This document shows, in pieces, positions 25,149-34,694 of a stretch of DNA of 64,000 nucleotides. Location: NCBI GenBank assembly GCA_016213825.1, contig JACQZP010000013.1, positions 1 to 64,000 on the forward strand. The letters are read 5' to 3'. Within the stretch, counting starts at the first letter, position 1, and the number at the start of each line of letters is the position of its first letter. Origin of the DNA: Acetobacterium woodii (GTDB taxonomy: Bacteria > Bacillota > Clostridia > Eubacteriales > Eubacteriaceae). The translations under genes and the position numbers were made by a program. Under the pieces are notes generated by a model. That model had not been told where the DNA came from. It worked only from the letters and a program-made list of their open reading frames with translations, and ran no database searches.

Positions 25149-25782
25149 TTTTACCCCGGACTATTTTTTCAATCTGCTCTTAAGCCTGCCGGGAATTTTG
25201 ATTGCCATTAGTTTTCATGAAATGGCTCATGGTTACGCAGCTGATTCAATGGGCGATCCAACCCCCAAAAATGCTGGGCGTTTAACCTTAAACCCCCTTA
25301 AACACATCGATCCACTGGGATTTTTGTCGATGCTCTTATTCCGCTTTGGATGGGCTAAACCAGTGCCAGTCAACCCCGGAAACTTCAAAGACCGAAAAAA
25401 AGGAATGATTGTAGTCTCTTTAGCTGGGGTTATTACTAATTTAATCCTTGGTTTTTTTGGGATGGCCGCTTATTTGGCAGTAGTTCCCTTGAATAATGAA
25501 GTCCTGCTGATTGTTTTACAGTATGTTTATATTTATAATATTATGTTTGCGGTGTTTAATATCATTCCCATTCCACCCTTGGATGGATCTCAGATTCTAG
25601 AATTGTTTTTACCGCCAAAGGCGAAGATGACCTATTATAAATATCAGCGGTATGGAATGATTGCAATTTTTGTTCTGGCCCTGACTGGATTGTTGGGAAT
25701 CATCATTAACCCCGTTATTAATGGAATAGTGAGTCTGTTTTCGACGATTTTATTGCCAATTTTCAATCTAATCTGGTCTTAA
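25141..25782 (+). CDS. Site-2 protease family membrane metalloprotease
   Basis: 213 residues with about five to six membrane helices. The zinc motif is H26-E-M-A-H30 in the first helix region, and the second metal-binding segment is NIIPIPPLDGSQIL near residue 140, both typical of the short M50 family. Such proteases cut substrates inside the membrane. The short form lacks a PDZ domain, unlike RseP, and its substrate is unknown. It lies two bases before scpA, and a small ORF overlaps its start. Confidence 0.9.
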   Translation: MFNFTPDYFFNLLLSLPGILIAISFHEMAHGYAADSMGDPTPKNAGRLTLNPLKHIDPLGFLSMLLFRFGWAKPVPVNPGNFKDRKKGMIVVSLAGVITNLILGFFGMAAYLAVVPLNNEVLLIVLQYVYIYNIMFAVFNIIPIPPLDGSQILELFLPPKAKMTYYKYQRYGMIAIFVLALTGLLGIIINPVINGIVSLFSTILLPIFNLIWS

Positions 25783-25784
25783 CA

Positions 25785-26525
25785 ATGGCATATGCGGTAA
25801 GTTTAGATGGATTTGAAGGTCCATTAGATCTTTTAATCAATCTGATTCAGAAAAACAAAATTGATATTTGTGATATTCCCATCTCAACCATCACCAATCA
25901 ATATTTATTACAGATTAGAACCTGGCAGGATATGGATATGGATGTGGCCAGCGAATTTATTGTTATGGCAGCCCGATTGTTGGAGATAAAGGCCAAAGCC
26001 CTGCTTCCCAAAAATGAAGAAGCAAAAGAAGATGAAGAAGATCTGCAGGCTAAGCTTGTTCGCCAATTGGTGGAATATAAAATTTTTAAAGAGATCAGTT
26101 ATTATTTTCAGTCGCAGGAGCAGCGGGAACTAGGCGCTATTTATCGAGATCCGGAGTATATTCCTCAGAACATGGAAGAAGCGCCATTGGTTATTGATCC
26201 TTATTCGTTGGAACAATGTTTTAAGCGTCTGCTTTTTGAGCGAGAAGAAGAAATAGAGGCCATGGCTCCGCCCCAAAAGATCATCCGGGAATTGTTCAGT
26301 ATCGAAGAAAAGATTGCCGAAATAACTGAGATTCTGGTTCAGGCAGGAGCGTCAGGTGTCAGCTTCTCAGAACTGCTGCACCCGGATATTTGCCGGGAAG
26401 AGGTGGTAGTGACCTTGTTGTCGCTGCTTGAAATGGTTAAAACCAGCGGTTTGCGACTGCTTCAAAACCGGGTATTTATTGATTTCCAAATTCACAGGGA
26501 GGTGGAGAAAAATGAACAGCGATGA
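25785..26525 (+). CDS. scpA: Segregation and condensation protein A
   Basis: 246 residues. The N-terminal family hallmark FEGPLDLLINLIQKNKIDI (about 9-27) is clear, and the C-terminal winged helix is present. ScpA is the kleisin that bridges the heads of the SMC dimer and helps chromosome segregation. Starts two bases after the protease stop and overlaps scpB by 14 bases, the usual scpA-scpB order. Confidence 0.95.
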   Translation: MAYAVSLDGFEGPLDLLINLIQKNKIDICDIPISTITNQYLLQIRTWQDMDMDVASEFIVMAARLLEIKAKALLPKNEEAKEDEEDLQAKLVRQLVEYKIFKEISYYFQSQEQRELGAIYRDPEYIPQNMEEAPLVIDPYSLEQCFKRLLFEREEEIEAMAPPQKIIRELFSIEEKIAEITEILVQAGASGVSFSELLHPDICREEVVVTLLSLLEMVKTSGLRLLQNRVFIDFQIHREVEKNEQR

Positions 26526-27162
26526 ACTGGCCGGTATTATCGAAGGCATCCTATTTGGGGCAGGTGACGGTGTTTCGATGACTGAACTGTGTCGGTGTCT
26601 GGATAAACCGATAACAGAAGTACAGTTTGCCATCGAAATACTGAAACAGGATTATCAATCCAAAGCCCGGGGTATTCGCCTGGTTCAGGTGAAGGACAGC
26701 TACCAACTTTCCACAAAACCTGATTATTATGGCTACATTAAAGAAATCACCAGGCATCAGGAAAAAACAGGTCTTTCCCGGGCGGCCTTGGAAACTCTGG
26801 CAATTATTGCTTATCGTCAGCCAGTCACCCGATTGACAGTCGATGAGTTAAGAGGGGTGAGTTCAAGCAGTGCCATTCAGCGTTTGCTGGATCGGGGACT
26901 GATTTGCGATGGGGGGCGCCTGGAAGCTCCCGGGCGGCCAATTTTATATAAAACCACCAATGCTTTTCTAAAAACAATGGGCTTTACGAGTCTTAATGAA
27001 ATACCTGAGTTTGAAGTGTTTTCCCAAGGTAAACAGGAAAGTTTCGATCTGGAACTGTTAAACAATGAAACAGAAAACAAAGGCCAGTCCGGTGAAGATT
27101 TATTAGCAAATATGCTAGAAAAGACGATGGGCGATGCCGCGATAATTGAGGTTGCCCAATGA
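26512..27162 (+). CDS. scpB: Segregation and condensation protein B
   Basis: 216 residues, two winged-helix domains. The segment LSRAALETLAIIAYRQPVTR (about 81-100) is the family hallmark, followed by RGVSSSSAIQRLLDRGLI. ScpB binds ScpA in the SMC complex. The ATG at 26512 is chosen because GGGAGGTGG lies about 6 bases upstream; the same frame is open further up but runs inside scpA. It overlaps the pseudouridine synthase gene by four bases (ATGA). Confidence 0.95.
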   Translation: MNSDELAGIIEGILFGAGDGVSMTELCRCLDKPITEVQFAIEILKQDYQSKARGIRLVQVKDSYQLSTKPDYYGYIKEITRHQEKTGLSRAALETLAIIAYRQPVTRLTVDELRGVSSSSAIQRLLDRGLICDGGRLEAPGRPILYKTTNAFLKTMGFTSLNEIPEFEVFSQGKQESFDLELLNNETENKGQSGEDLLANMLEKTMGDAAIIEVAQ

Positions 27163-27869
27163 GAATTCAAAAATTTATGGCGCAATGCGGCGTTGCTTCC
27201 CGCAGAAAATCGGAAGCAATGATCGAACAGGGCTTAGTTCAGATAAATGGGGTTATCATTAAAGAACCGGGTTTTCCAATTGATCCTGAAAAAGATGAAA
27301 TCATTGTTGCGGGAAAAAAAATATCCGAGTCTTCAAAAATCTATGTGATGGTTAATAAACCCAAAGGCGCATTGTCAACATCCGAAGATACTCATGGACG
27401 ACAGCGGGTGCTGGATCTGGTGCCCATCAAAGAACGGCTCTACACCGTTGGACGATTGGATATGGAAACAGAAGGTTTGCTGCTGTTGACAAACGATGGT
27501 GATCTGACCTTTTTCTTAACCCACCCCAAGCATGAATTTGAAAAAACCTATATAGGCTTGGTGCGCGGATGTCCGGATAAAAACAGTTTAGCAAAGTTTA
27601 GACAGGGAATGGATATCGAAGATTATCACACGGCGCCAGCTGCGATCAAGATTATCAAGGAGAACCGAGATACCAGCCAGCTGGAAATGAAGATTCATGA
27701 AGGAAAAAAAAGACAGATTCGCAAAATGTGTGCCGCCATAGGGCATCCAGTTATCGAGCTTAAACGGATTGCCATTGGCGAGCTGACCCTGGGAAATTTA
27801 AAATCGGGTGAATGGCGTTATTTAAATAAAGACGAAATTATGTATTTAAAAGGAGATAAAAAATGGTAA
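27159..27869 (+). CDS. rluB: Pseudouridine synthase, RsuA/RluB family
   Basis: 236 residues. An S4 RNA-binding domain (about 2-60) precedes the catalytic domain with the active-site segment GRLDMETEGLLLLTNDG, catalytic Asp101. The KKRQIRKMCAAIGHPV segment is typical of the RluB/RsuA group. It converts a uridine in 23S rRNA (RluB) to pseudouridine. RluB is favoured by the scpB-rluB gene order, common in Firmicutes. ATGA overlap with scpB. Confidence 0.92.
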   Translation: MRIQKFMAQCGVASRRKSEAMIEQGLVQINGVIIKEPGFPIDPEKDEIIVAGKKISESSKIYVMVNKPKGALSTSEDTHGRQRVLDLVPIKERLYTVGRLDMETEGLLLLTNDGDLTFFLTHPKHEFEKTYIGLVRGCPDKNSLAKFRQGMDIEDYHTAPAAIKIIKENRDTSQLEMKIHEGKKRQIRKMCAAIGHPVIELKRIAIGELTLGNLKSGEWRYLNKDEIMYLKGDKKW

Positions 27870-28258
27870 AAATAGGATTTCCAAGAGAGTTTAATCAAAT
27901 TAAGGCCTTATTTCCAGAAAAAGAAAAAGAACGGGATTTATATATTGTGGCAGAAAACACCGCTAATTCTGAGATCCTCGGAGCGGTTCGTTTTTTTTAT
28001 CATGATGAACAGGTTGATATTTATGAAATGCTGATGACTTATGAAGGCGAACAAGTCATTGCCGTATTTGATGGAATTATCAGAACGCTACTCTATAAGA
28101 TGGCCGAAGAGGGCTGTACGACGCTAACTGTTCAAGGGGCAACTGGCGAATTTGCAGATTATTTTAAAGATCATCAATTTTTGGAGGAAGACGGTGTACT
28201 GATTCATCGAGCATATCCTGGTGAATTTTTTAAACCCTGTGCCGGTTGCAGTGAATAA
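27863..28258 (+). CDS. Hypothetical protein, possibly GNAT-like
   Basis: 131 residues, acidic, no membrane segment. The strand-helix order (ILGAVRFFYHDEQVDIYEMLM, then a helix with RTLLYKMAEEGCTTLTV and a final FKDHQFLEEDG) resembles the GNAT acetyltransferase fold, but the acetyl-CoA loop R-x2-G-x-G/A is not visible, so catalysis is doubtful. The C terminus ends in CAGCSE. AAAGGAG lies 10 bases before the ATG, and the gene overlaps rluB by 7 bases and the next gene by 8. Function unknown; its position suggests a role in RNA modification or growth control. Confidence 0.6.
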   Translation: MVKIGFPREFNQIKALFPEKEKERDLYIVAENTANSEILGAVRFFYHDEQVDIYEMLMTYEGEQVIAVFDGIIRTLLYKMAEEGCTTLTVQGATGEFADYFKDHQFLEEDGVLIHRAYPGEFFKPCAGCSE

Positions 28259-28832
28259 TCAATCACTTCGGGTAACTAATTTAGCTTGGGATTTTTTGAA
28301 ACCAATTATTAAACCCGGTGATATTGTGGTTGATGCCACCGCCGGCACTGGTCAGGACACCTTATTTCTGACCCAATGTGTCGGCGAAACCGGACACGTT
28401 TTTGCCTTTGACATTCAAGCGGCAGCTTTGAAACAAACGCAAGCGGTTGTTGAAAAAAACGGGTTTGCCGGCAACATCACCCTGGTCCATAAAAGTCATG
28501 ATTTAATCTTGAATGTGCTTAAGCAACAAGGAATTAAAGAACAAACGGTAATGGCTATTATGTTTAATCTAGGCTATTTCCCAGGCGGCGATCATGCCAT
28601 TATTACAAAAGTTGAAACAACCATCAAGGCTCTCAATGGAGCACTGGCATTATTAGCTTCCGGCGGGTTGATTACCATTTGTTTATACCCGGGTCATTCT
28701 GGCGGGTTAGAAGAGTCCGAAGCGGTAATTAATTGGTGTGAAAAGCTGGAAAAACCCTTTATCAGCCATCATTTTCGCACCTTGAATCGAAAATCGCCGC
28801 CCACATTAGCCATGATCCAAAGAACGAGGTAG
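28251..28832 (+). CDS. mnmM: tRNA wobble-uridine methyltransferase MnmM (YtqB family)
   Basis: 193 residues, a Rossmann SAM methyltransferase with the YtqB hallmark GDIVVDATAGTGQDTLFL near residue 22 and an FNLGYFPGGDH segment. MnmM converts nm5s2U to mnm5s2U at the tRNA wobble position in bacteria that lack MnmC. I chose the GTG at 28251, which overlaps the previous stop by 8 bases and gives a protein start matching the family; a GTG at 28221 in the same frame would add ten residues. Neither has a strong ribosome site. Confidence 0.82.
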   Translation: MNNQSLRVTNLAWDFLKPIIKPGDIVVDATAGTGQDTLFLTQCVGETGHVFAFDIQAAALKQTQAVVEKNGFAGNITLVHKSHDLILNVLKQQGIKEQTVMAIMFNLGYFPGGDHAIITKVETTIKALNGALALLASGGLITICLYPGHSGGLEESEAVINWCEKLEKPFISHHFRTLNRKSPPTLAMIQRTR

Positions 28833-28835
28833 GAA

Positions 28836-29759
28836 ATGAAAGAAGTATCAAATATAAAAGAAAGCCGAGATATTTTTTCAGTCATTAAAAAACGGTATGC
28901 TAAATTAAGCAAATCCCATAAATTAATTGCCGACTACATGTTTAGTCATTATGAACGAGTTTCTGAAATGTCAGCTGTGAAGGTTGCTCAAAGTGTTGGG
29001 GTCAGCGAAGCTACGGTAGTTCGTTTTTCGGTGACTTTAGGATACGAAGGCTACCCGGAGTTTCGGAGAGCATTAAAAAACGAAATCAATAGCAAGCTCA
29101 CAACGATTGAGCGAATTGACATGACATTAAGAAATGAACAAAAAGAAAGAGCCCTTCAGGAGACCGTTCATAATGTGCTAAAATCGGATCTATCCAATAT
29201 CAATGCAACCTTTGAGGAATTTGACTATGAGATTTTTAAGTCGTGTATTGACTTAATTTTGGGGGCCAGAAAAGTTGTTATTATTGGGTTTCGAACAACC
29301 ACCCTGCTAACTGAGCATTTGGGATATTATCTCAATCTGATCCTGGATAACGTCCGGGTGGTTAATTATGGGGTTTCGGATATTTATGAACATTTAATTC
29401 GGGTTAATGAAGAAGATGTGGTGATTGCCATCAGTTTTCCCAGATATGCCCAAAAAACTTATGAAGCAGTTGAATTTTTAAAGAATAAAGGGGTAAAAAT
29501 CATTACGATTTCTGATAATGAAAATGCTCCGATTAATGTATTTACTCAATATCGGCTGATTGCCAAAAGTAATGTCTACTCATTTGTGGATTCGCTGGTG
29601 GCACCCTTGTCGCTCATCAATGCATTGGTGATTTCGGTAGGTTTGAGAAATATTGGCAAAACCAAAGAAACCTTTAATGAACTTGAAGAAATCTGGCGAG
29701 AACATTATATTTATACTGGTGATGAATCAGAAAACAGTTCACGAAAGGACAAAGAATAA
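28836..29759 (+). CDS. RpiR/MurR-family transcriptional regulator
   Basis: 307 residues. An RpiR-type helix-turn-helix (about 20-80, with VAQSVGVSEATVVRFSVTLGY) is followed by a SIS sugar-isomerase domain (about 130-260). SIS domains bind phosphosugars, often cell-wall or amino-sugar derivatives. No sugar gene is adjacent, so the target is unknown. GAGGTAGGAA precedes the ATG, three bases after the mnmM stop. Confidence 0.88.
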   Translation: MKEVSNIKESRDIFSVIKKRYAKLSKSHKLIADYMFSHYERVSEMSAVKVAQSVGVSEATVVRFSVTLGYEGYPEFRRALKNEINSKLTTIERIDMTLRNEQKERALQETVHNVLKSDLSNINATFEEFDYEIFKSCIDLILGARKVVIIGFRTTTLLTEHLGYYLNLILDNVRVVNYGVSDIYEHLIRVNEEDVVIAISFPRYAQKTYEAVEFLKNKGVKIITISDNENAPINVFTQYRLIAKSNVYSFVDSLVAPLSLINALVISVGLRNIGKTKETFNELEEIWREHYIYTGDESENSSRKDKE

Positions 29760-29762
29760 TCA

Positions 29763-30998
29763 ATGAGCAAAATAGCAGTAATTGGTGGCGGCCCTGGCGG
29801 CATGATGGCGGCAGTGGCAGCCGGAGAAAAAGGACATCAGGTTGATTTGTATGAAAGCAACGAAAAACTGGGAAAAAAACTCTATATAACGGGCAAAGGT
29901 CGATGTAATCTCACCAATGCAGTTGAGATTGGCGACTATTTCGATAGCATTGTACATAACCACAATTTTATGTATAGTGCCTTATACTCGTTTACGAATG
30001 AAGATTTTATGGCATTCATGGAAAAAAACGGCGTGCCATTAAAAACAGAGCGGGGTGACCGGGTATTTCCAGTTTCTGATAAATCCAGTGATGTGATCAG
30101 TGGGTTTAAGGCGGCTTTAAAACAAAGTCGCTGTCATGTTTATTTAAACACAAAAATAACAGACCTCTTGATCGAGAACAATCTAATTAATGGTATCGTT
30201 CTTGAAAACGGAGAAACCAGAAACTACGATGCGGTAATTCTGGCAACTGGCGGAAAGAGTTATCCATCTACCGGTTCAGATGGGGGCTTTTTTAAGGTGT
30301 TGAAAAGTTATGGGCATCAAATCAGCCCGCTGGCGCCGGGACTGGTACCGATTAATACTAAAGAAGATTGGCCCCGGGATTTACAGGGGCTGGCCCTTAA
30401 AAATGTGGCTCTGACCCTTTATCAAAAAACACCTAAGGGCCAAAAGAAAGTAAAATCCATGCTGGGGGAGATGTTGTTCACTCATTTTGGCATATCCGGA
30501 CCATTGGTTTTATCATTGAGTTCCTATTTGGTGGGAAATTCAAAAGATTTCAGCCTGGAATTGGATTTAAAACCAGCATTAAGTTTGGAACAGATGGACA
30601 ATCGGATCCAACGGGATTTTTTGAAATATCAGAACAAAGATTTTGGCAATTCTCTGGGCGATTTACTGCCCTCGAAAATGATTCCGGTAATGGTTGAATT
30701 ATCCGGGATTGATTCGGGAACCAAGGTCAATCAGATCACCAAGGACCAGCGAAAAAAACTGGTCGAATGTTTTAAACAATTAACGATTGGCATTGCCGGT
30801 CTGCGCGATTTTACAGAAGCCATTATTACTGTTGGCGGTGTGAATGTAAAAGAAGTGGACCCGGGAACCATGGAGTCAAAAATAATTAAAAATCTTTATT
30901 TAGCCGGAGAGATGCTGGATGTGGACGCCCTGACTGGTGGATATAATATCCAAATTGCCGTTTCCACCGGTTGGCTGGCTGGAAATTCAGTGAATTAA
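29763..30998 (+). CDS. HI0933-type NAD(P)/FAD-dependent oxidoreductase
   Basis: 411 residues. A Rossmann FAD loop at the start (GGGPGGMMAAVAAGEKG), the GKGRCNLTNA segment and the C-terminal GGVNVKEVDPGTMESK typical of the HI0933/BaiN family. Family members are flavoproteins, often labelled aminoacetone oxidase or BaiN-like; the real substrate is not known. It starts three bases after the RpiR stop and is followed by cmk 26 bases later, in a common clostridial order. Confidence 0.88.
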   Translation: MSKIAVIGGGPGGMMAAVAAGEKGHQVDLYESNEKLGKKLYITGKGRCNLTNAVEIGDYFDSIVHNHNFMYSALYSFTNEDFMAFMEKNGVPLKTERGDRVFPVSDKSSDVISGFKAALKQSRCHVYLNTKITDLLIENNLINGIVLENGETRNYDAVILATGGKSYPSTGSDGGFFKVLKSYGHQISPLAPGLVPINTKEDWPRDLQGLALKNVALTLYQKTPKGQKKVKSMLGEMLFTHFGISGPLVLSLSSYLVGNSKDFSLELDLKPALSLEQMDNRIQRDFLKYQNKDFGNSLGDLLPSKMIPVMVELSGIDSGTKVNQITKDQRKKLVECFKQLTIGIAGLRDFTEAIITVGGVNVKEVDPGTMESKIIKNLYLAGEMLDVDALTGGYNIQIAVSTGWLAGNSVN

Positions 30999-31024
30999 AA
31001 AAGAGTTGGATGAGGGAGAGTAAG

Positions 31025-31678
31025 ATGCAAATTGCCATAGATGGTCCTGCCGGAGCAGGAAAAAGTACCATTGCCAAAAAAATAGCAGCAACCTATAAAA
31101 TGACCTATTTAGATACTGGAGCCATGTATCGGTGTATCGCCCACTGTGTTTTGAATCAGCAGGGTGATCGATTCGATGATAATCGGGCCATTATTGAAAT
31201 TGCGAAAACTACAAAAATCACTTTTGATGGTGACAAGGTTTTTTGCAATGACAAAGATGTCACCCAGGAAATACGCACCCCCCTGGTTTCCCGGCATACC
31301 TCAGACGTTGCTAAAATAAAAGAAGTCCGGAATTTGATGGTCAATCAACAGCGTGATTATGCCAAAAACCATTCGGTGGTTATGGATGGCCGAGATATTG
31401 GTTCGGTAGTATTGCCTGATGCGGATCTTAAATTTTTTCTGGATGCTGATGTTCTGGAACGGGCCCAACGAAGAAAAAAAGAAATGGATGAAAAAGGCAG
31501 CAGCAAAGCGCTGGAAGAAATCAGGAGCGACATCGAAAATCGGGATACTAATGACCGAAACCGTATTGAAGGCCCCCTGGTGCAGGTAGCTGATGCGATT
31601 GTTATCGATACAACTGGGAAAAGTATCGAGGTTGTTTATCAAGAAATGAAAAAATACATTGATGAGGCCAGCCGATGA
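31025..31678 (+). CDS. cmk: Cytidylate kinase
   Basis: 217 residues. The P-loop is IDGPAGAGKSTIAKKIA (residues 4-20), followed by YLDTGAMYR and the MDGRDIGSVVLPDADLKFFL segment typical of Cmk. It phosphorylates CMP and dCMP with ATP. The ATG at 31025 is chosen because GAGGGAGAG sits just upstream; the frame is open earlier, but that part overlaps the preceding gene. It overlaps plsC by four bases. Confidence 0.97.
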   Translation: MQIAIDGPAGAGKSTIAKKIAATYKMTYLDTGAMYRCIAHCVLNQQGDRFDDNRAIIEIAKTTKITFDGDKVFCNDKDVTQEIRTPLVSRHTSDVAKIKEVRNLMVNQQRDYAKNHSVVMDGRDIGSVVLPDADLKFFLDADVLERAQRRKKEMDEKGSSKALEEIRSDIENRDTNDRNRIEGPLVQVADAIVIDTTGKSIEVVYQEMKKYIDEASR

Positions 31679-32256
31679 TTTATAAACTTGGCCGTTTCAT
31701 TACTTATCTTATCAGCTTGATCCTCTTTCGGATCACCATTATTGGTAAAGAAAACATTCCGGAAACGGGAGGGGCGCTGATTTGCCCTAATCACATCAGT
31801 AATATTGATCCGGTGGTGATTTCATTTACCACACCCAGGGAGATTCATTATATGGCCAAAGCGGAGCTGTTTAAAAATTCCCTCCTAGCCTGGTTCTTTC
31901 GTAAGGTCAAAGCTTTTCCCGTTAATCGGGAAAAAGTTGGCATTGAAACGATTAAAACATCTTTGAAAATTCTGAAAGAAGAAGAGATTCTAGGTATTTT
32001 TCCGGAAGGACATCGAGTTGACCCGGAAGATCGAACTGCACCAGCCAGTGGTTTTGTGGTTTTTGCCATCAAGACAAAATCACCAATTATTCCGGTGCGA
32101 ATCAAAGGAAAATACAAATTCAGAGGTAAGATTGAAATTATTATTGGTCAACCCATTTATCTGGAAGAATACTATGGAAAAAAATTATCCGATGAGGAAA
32201 CCCATCAGTTAAGCGAAAAAATAATGGATACCGTTTATGAATTGGAATCCGCTTGA
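31675..32256 (+). CDS. plsC: 1-acyl-sn-glycerol-3-phosphate acyltransferase
   Basis: 193 residues. One N-terminal membrane helix (about 7-24), the catalytic NHISNIDP (H-x4-D) near residue 40 and the FPEGHR motif near residue 110. It makes phosphatidic acid at the inner face of the membrane. It sits between cmk and ispH-rpsA, a common order in Clostridia. Overlaps cmk by four bases. Confidence 0.94.
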   Translation: MIYKLGRFITYLISLILFRITIIGKENIPETGGALICPNHISNIDPVVISFTTPREIHYMAKAELFKNSLLAWFFRKVKAFPVNREKVGIETIKTSLKILKEEEILGIFPEGHRVDPEDRTAPASGFVVFAIKTKSPIIPVRIKGKYKFRGKIEIIIGQPIYLEEYYGKKLSDEETHQLSEKIMDTVYELESA

Positions 32257-32263
32257 GGTTAAA

Positions 32264-34531
32264 ATGGAAATAATCGTTGCCGATAAAGCCGGGTATTGCT
32301 TTGGAATCGAAAATGCCATGAAAATGGTTCAAGATACAATTGATTCTGGTCAGGAGAAAATATATACTTTAGGCCCCATCAGCCATAACACCCAGGAAAC
32401 CCAGCGATTAGCTGACCAGGGGATTGTCATAATTGAAGATGACGATGTGAAAAATATTGAAACGGGATGCATCATCCTCCGTTCCCATGGGGTCGGCAAA
32501 AAAATCATCGCCGCCATACAAGAAAAAGGACTGCCGATCATTAATGCTACCTGCCCATTTGTAAGAGCGGTTCAAAAAAAAGTCGAAGCTTATGATGCGG
32601 CAGGCTATCAGGTGGTCATTGTCGGAAATAAAGATCATCCGGAGGTTATTGGAGCAAATGGCTGGTGCAATGATAAAGCTTTAATAATTAATGATATAAA
32701 TCAGTTGGAAAATATTGAAAGTTATGATAGAATATGTATCGTGGCTCAGACCACCATCATCGAATCCAGATTCAATGAAATTTGTGATGCGATCAGGTCG
32801 AGAGTCAATGAAGCCGTTATATTTAATACTATTTGTAGTGCCACCGCTGAAAGACAAGCAGCGGCAGCGAAAACTGCAAAAGAAGTAGAATATATGATCG
32901 TAATCGGTGGATACCACAGCTCGAACACACAAAAGCTGGCGGATATTTGTAAGTCCCATTGCGAAAAAACTTGTCACATAGAAACCATCCGGGATCTGGA
33001 TCTCGCTGAAGTAATGAAATATCGGAAAATTGGTATTACGGCAGGAGCATCAACACCGGATTGGATCGTTAAGGAGGTATTGGAAGGTATGGAAGAGCAA
33101 AACAAAATTGCTGAGGAAAACGTGGTCGTAGAAGTGACGACTGAAGAACAGCCAACTGTTGTAGTTGAGGAAGTGGTGGAAACCATTGAAAAAGACGAAT
33201 ATGATGATGCTAATTTCGATTTCGCTGCAGAAATTGAAGAATCATTAAAAACAATTCGTCGAGGTGCTGAAATCGAAGGCGAAGTTATTCACATTGCTGA
33301 AGATGAAGTAATCTTAAACATTGGCTACAAAGCAGATGGTATCATCAAAAAGAATGATTTCACATGGAGAAGCGATGAGGTATTATCTGAACTTGTACAA
33401 TTAGGAGACAAAGTTTGGTGTATCGTTACTGATTTGAATGAAGGTTCAGGAAATGTAAAACTTTCAAAAATCAAATATGATAACCGTCTCGTACAAAAAC
33501 AGTTAAGTGACGCCTTTGATAATAAAACGATCTTAGAAGGAACAATCAAAGATATTTCTGGAAATGGTTTAATCGTCGATATCGGATTTACCGATATTTA
33601 TATGCCAGCTTCCCAATATCATGTTCGTTACGTTAAAGACTTGAACACCCTAATCGGCGAAAAAGTTAAGGGAATCATCATTGATTACAACCCAAAACGT
33701 CGTCGCGCAATTCTTTCTCAGAAAATTATTCTTGAAAAAGATATGAAAGAACGTCGGGAACAAGTAAAAGAAATGAAAGACAAACGTTTTGACGAATTAA
33801 ACGTTGATGATGTTGTCAAAGGTGTGGTTAAGACCATTACTAATTTCGGAATCTTTGTTGATCTTGACGGCATTGATGGTTTTGTTCATCGTTCAGACCT
33901 GACTTGGGAAAAAATCAATGAGCCTAAAGACATCGTTGAAAAAGGCCAGGAAATTGAAGCTAAGGTTATCGCTAAAAATGATGAAGACAAAAAAATCAAA
34001 TTAAGCGTAAAAGCATTAATGGATCGTCCATGGGATGATTTCATTGCTAAATATAATGTTGATGATGAAGTTGAAGTTACCATCACTAATATTTTAGATT
34101 TTGGCGCATTTGCTGAAGTGATTCCAGGCGTTGAAGGTTTAATTCACGTTTCTGAAATCAGCTACAACCGAGTTGAATCCGTAGCTTCAGTTTTAAACAC
34201 AGGTGATGTGTTAACTGTTAAAATTATCGGAATTAACCCAGAAAAAGAAAAAATCAGCTTAAGTAAAAAAGCAACCGAAGAAGCTCCGGCTCGTCCTGCT
34301 CCAACACCAAGAAGCAGCAACAGCAGTAGCAATGCCGGTTCTGGCGATCGCGACAGAAGCAGCAACTACGGTGGTGGCGGAGACAGAAATCGTCGACCGC
34401 AACAAAGCCATAACAGCAACAATAATCGCAACAAAACAGTTTACGAAGAAACCGCCAATGTTACCCTTGGGGATGCATTTGCTGATATGTTCAGCGGTCT
34501 TACTTTCGAAGACAGCGAAGACGACAAATAA
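32264..34531 (+). CDS. ispH: IspH-ribosomal protein S1 fusion
   Basis: 755 residues in two parts. Residues 1-280 are 4-hydroxy-3-methylbut-2-enyl diphosphate reductase: the [4Fe-4S] ligands C12, C97 and C191 and the histidines H41, H75 and H125 are all in place, so the last step of the MEP isoprenoid pathway should work. After an acidic linker (about 285-335), four S1 RNA-binding domains follow (about 346-640), as in ribosomal protein S1. The tail is low complexity, rich in S, G, N and R. The ATG at 32264 has GAGG just upstream. The fusion is known in Clostridia. A strong terminator follows. Confidence 0.95.
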   Translation: MEIIVADKAGYCFGIENAMKMVQDTIDSGQEKIYTLGPISHNTQETQRLADQGIVIIEDDDVKNIETGCIILRSHGVGKKIIAAIQEKGLPIINATCPFVRAVQKKVEAYDAAGYQVVIVGNKDHPEVIGANGWCNDKALIINDINQLENIESYDRICIVAQTTIIESRFNEICDAIRSRVNEAVIFNTICSATAERQAAAAKTAKEVEYMIVIGGYHSSNTQKLADICKSHCEKTCHIETIRDLDLAEVMKYRKIGITAGASTPDWIVKEVLEGMEEQNKIAEENVVVEVTTEEQPTVVVEEVVETIEKDEYDDANFDFAAEIEESLKTIRRGAEIEGEVIHIAEDEVILNIGYKADGIIKKNDFTWRSDEVLSELVQLGDKVWCIVTDLNEGSGNVKLSKIKYDNRLVQKQLSDAFDNKTILEGTIKDISGNGLIVDIGFTDIYMPASQYHVRYVKDLNTLIGEKVKGIIIDYNPKRRRAILSQKIILEKDMKERREQVKEMKDKRFDELNVDDVVKGVVKTITNFGIFVDLDGIDGFVHRSDLTWEKINEPKDIVEKGQEIEAKVIAKNDEDKKIKLSVKALMDRPWDDFIAKYNVDDEVEVTITNILDFGAFAEVIPGVEGLIHVSEISYNRVESVASVLNTGDVLTVKIIGINPEKEKISLSKKATEEAPARPAPTPRSSNSSSNAGSGDRDRSSNYGGGGDRNRRPQQSHNSNNNRNKTVYEETANVTLGDAFADMFSGLTFEDSEDDK

Positions 34532-34545
34532 GAATAATATTTATC

Positions 34546-34584
34546 AAAACAATCTTTGGAATATCCAAAGATTGTTTTTTTTAG
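34546..34584 (+). terminator. Terminator after ispH-rpsA
   Basis: A perfect 14-base stem (AAAACAATCTTTGG and its complement) with a 5-base loop followed by a long T-run. Confidence 0.92.
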
Positions 34585-34613
34585 GTTTAAGAAAAATATT
34601 TTTAAAATAACTA

Positions 34614-34641
34614 TTGAAAAAATTTTAAAACGTGCTATAAT
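34614..34641 (+). promoter_or_regulatory. Promoter of the isc operon
   Basis: TTGAAA, 16 bases, then TATAAT with TGC before it (extended -10). About 54 bases separate the -10 from the iscR start. The stretch 34655-34685 (GGTGGAATACTCGGAAATAATCC) holds a loose dyad and could be the IscR site, inferred from position. Confidence 0.7.
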
Positions 34642-34694
34642 AGTCATTAAATCCAGGTGGAATACTCGGAAATAATCCAAGGGGGGTTAAACAC

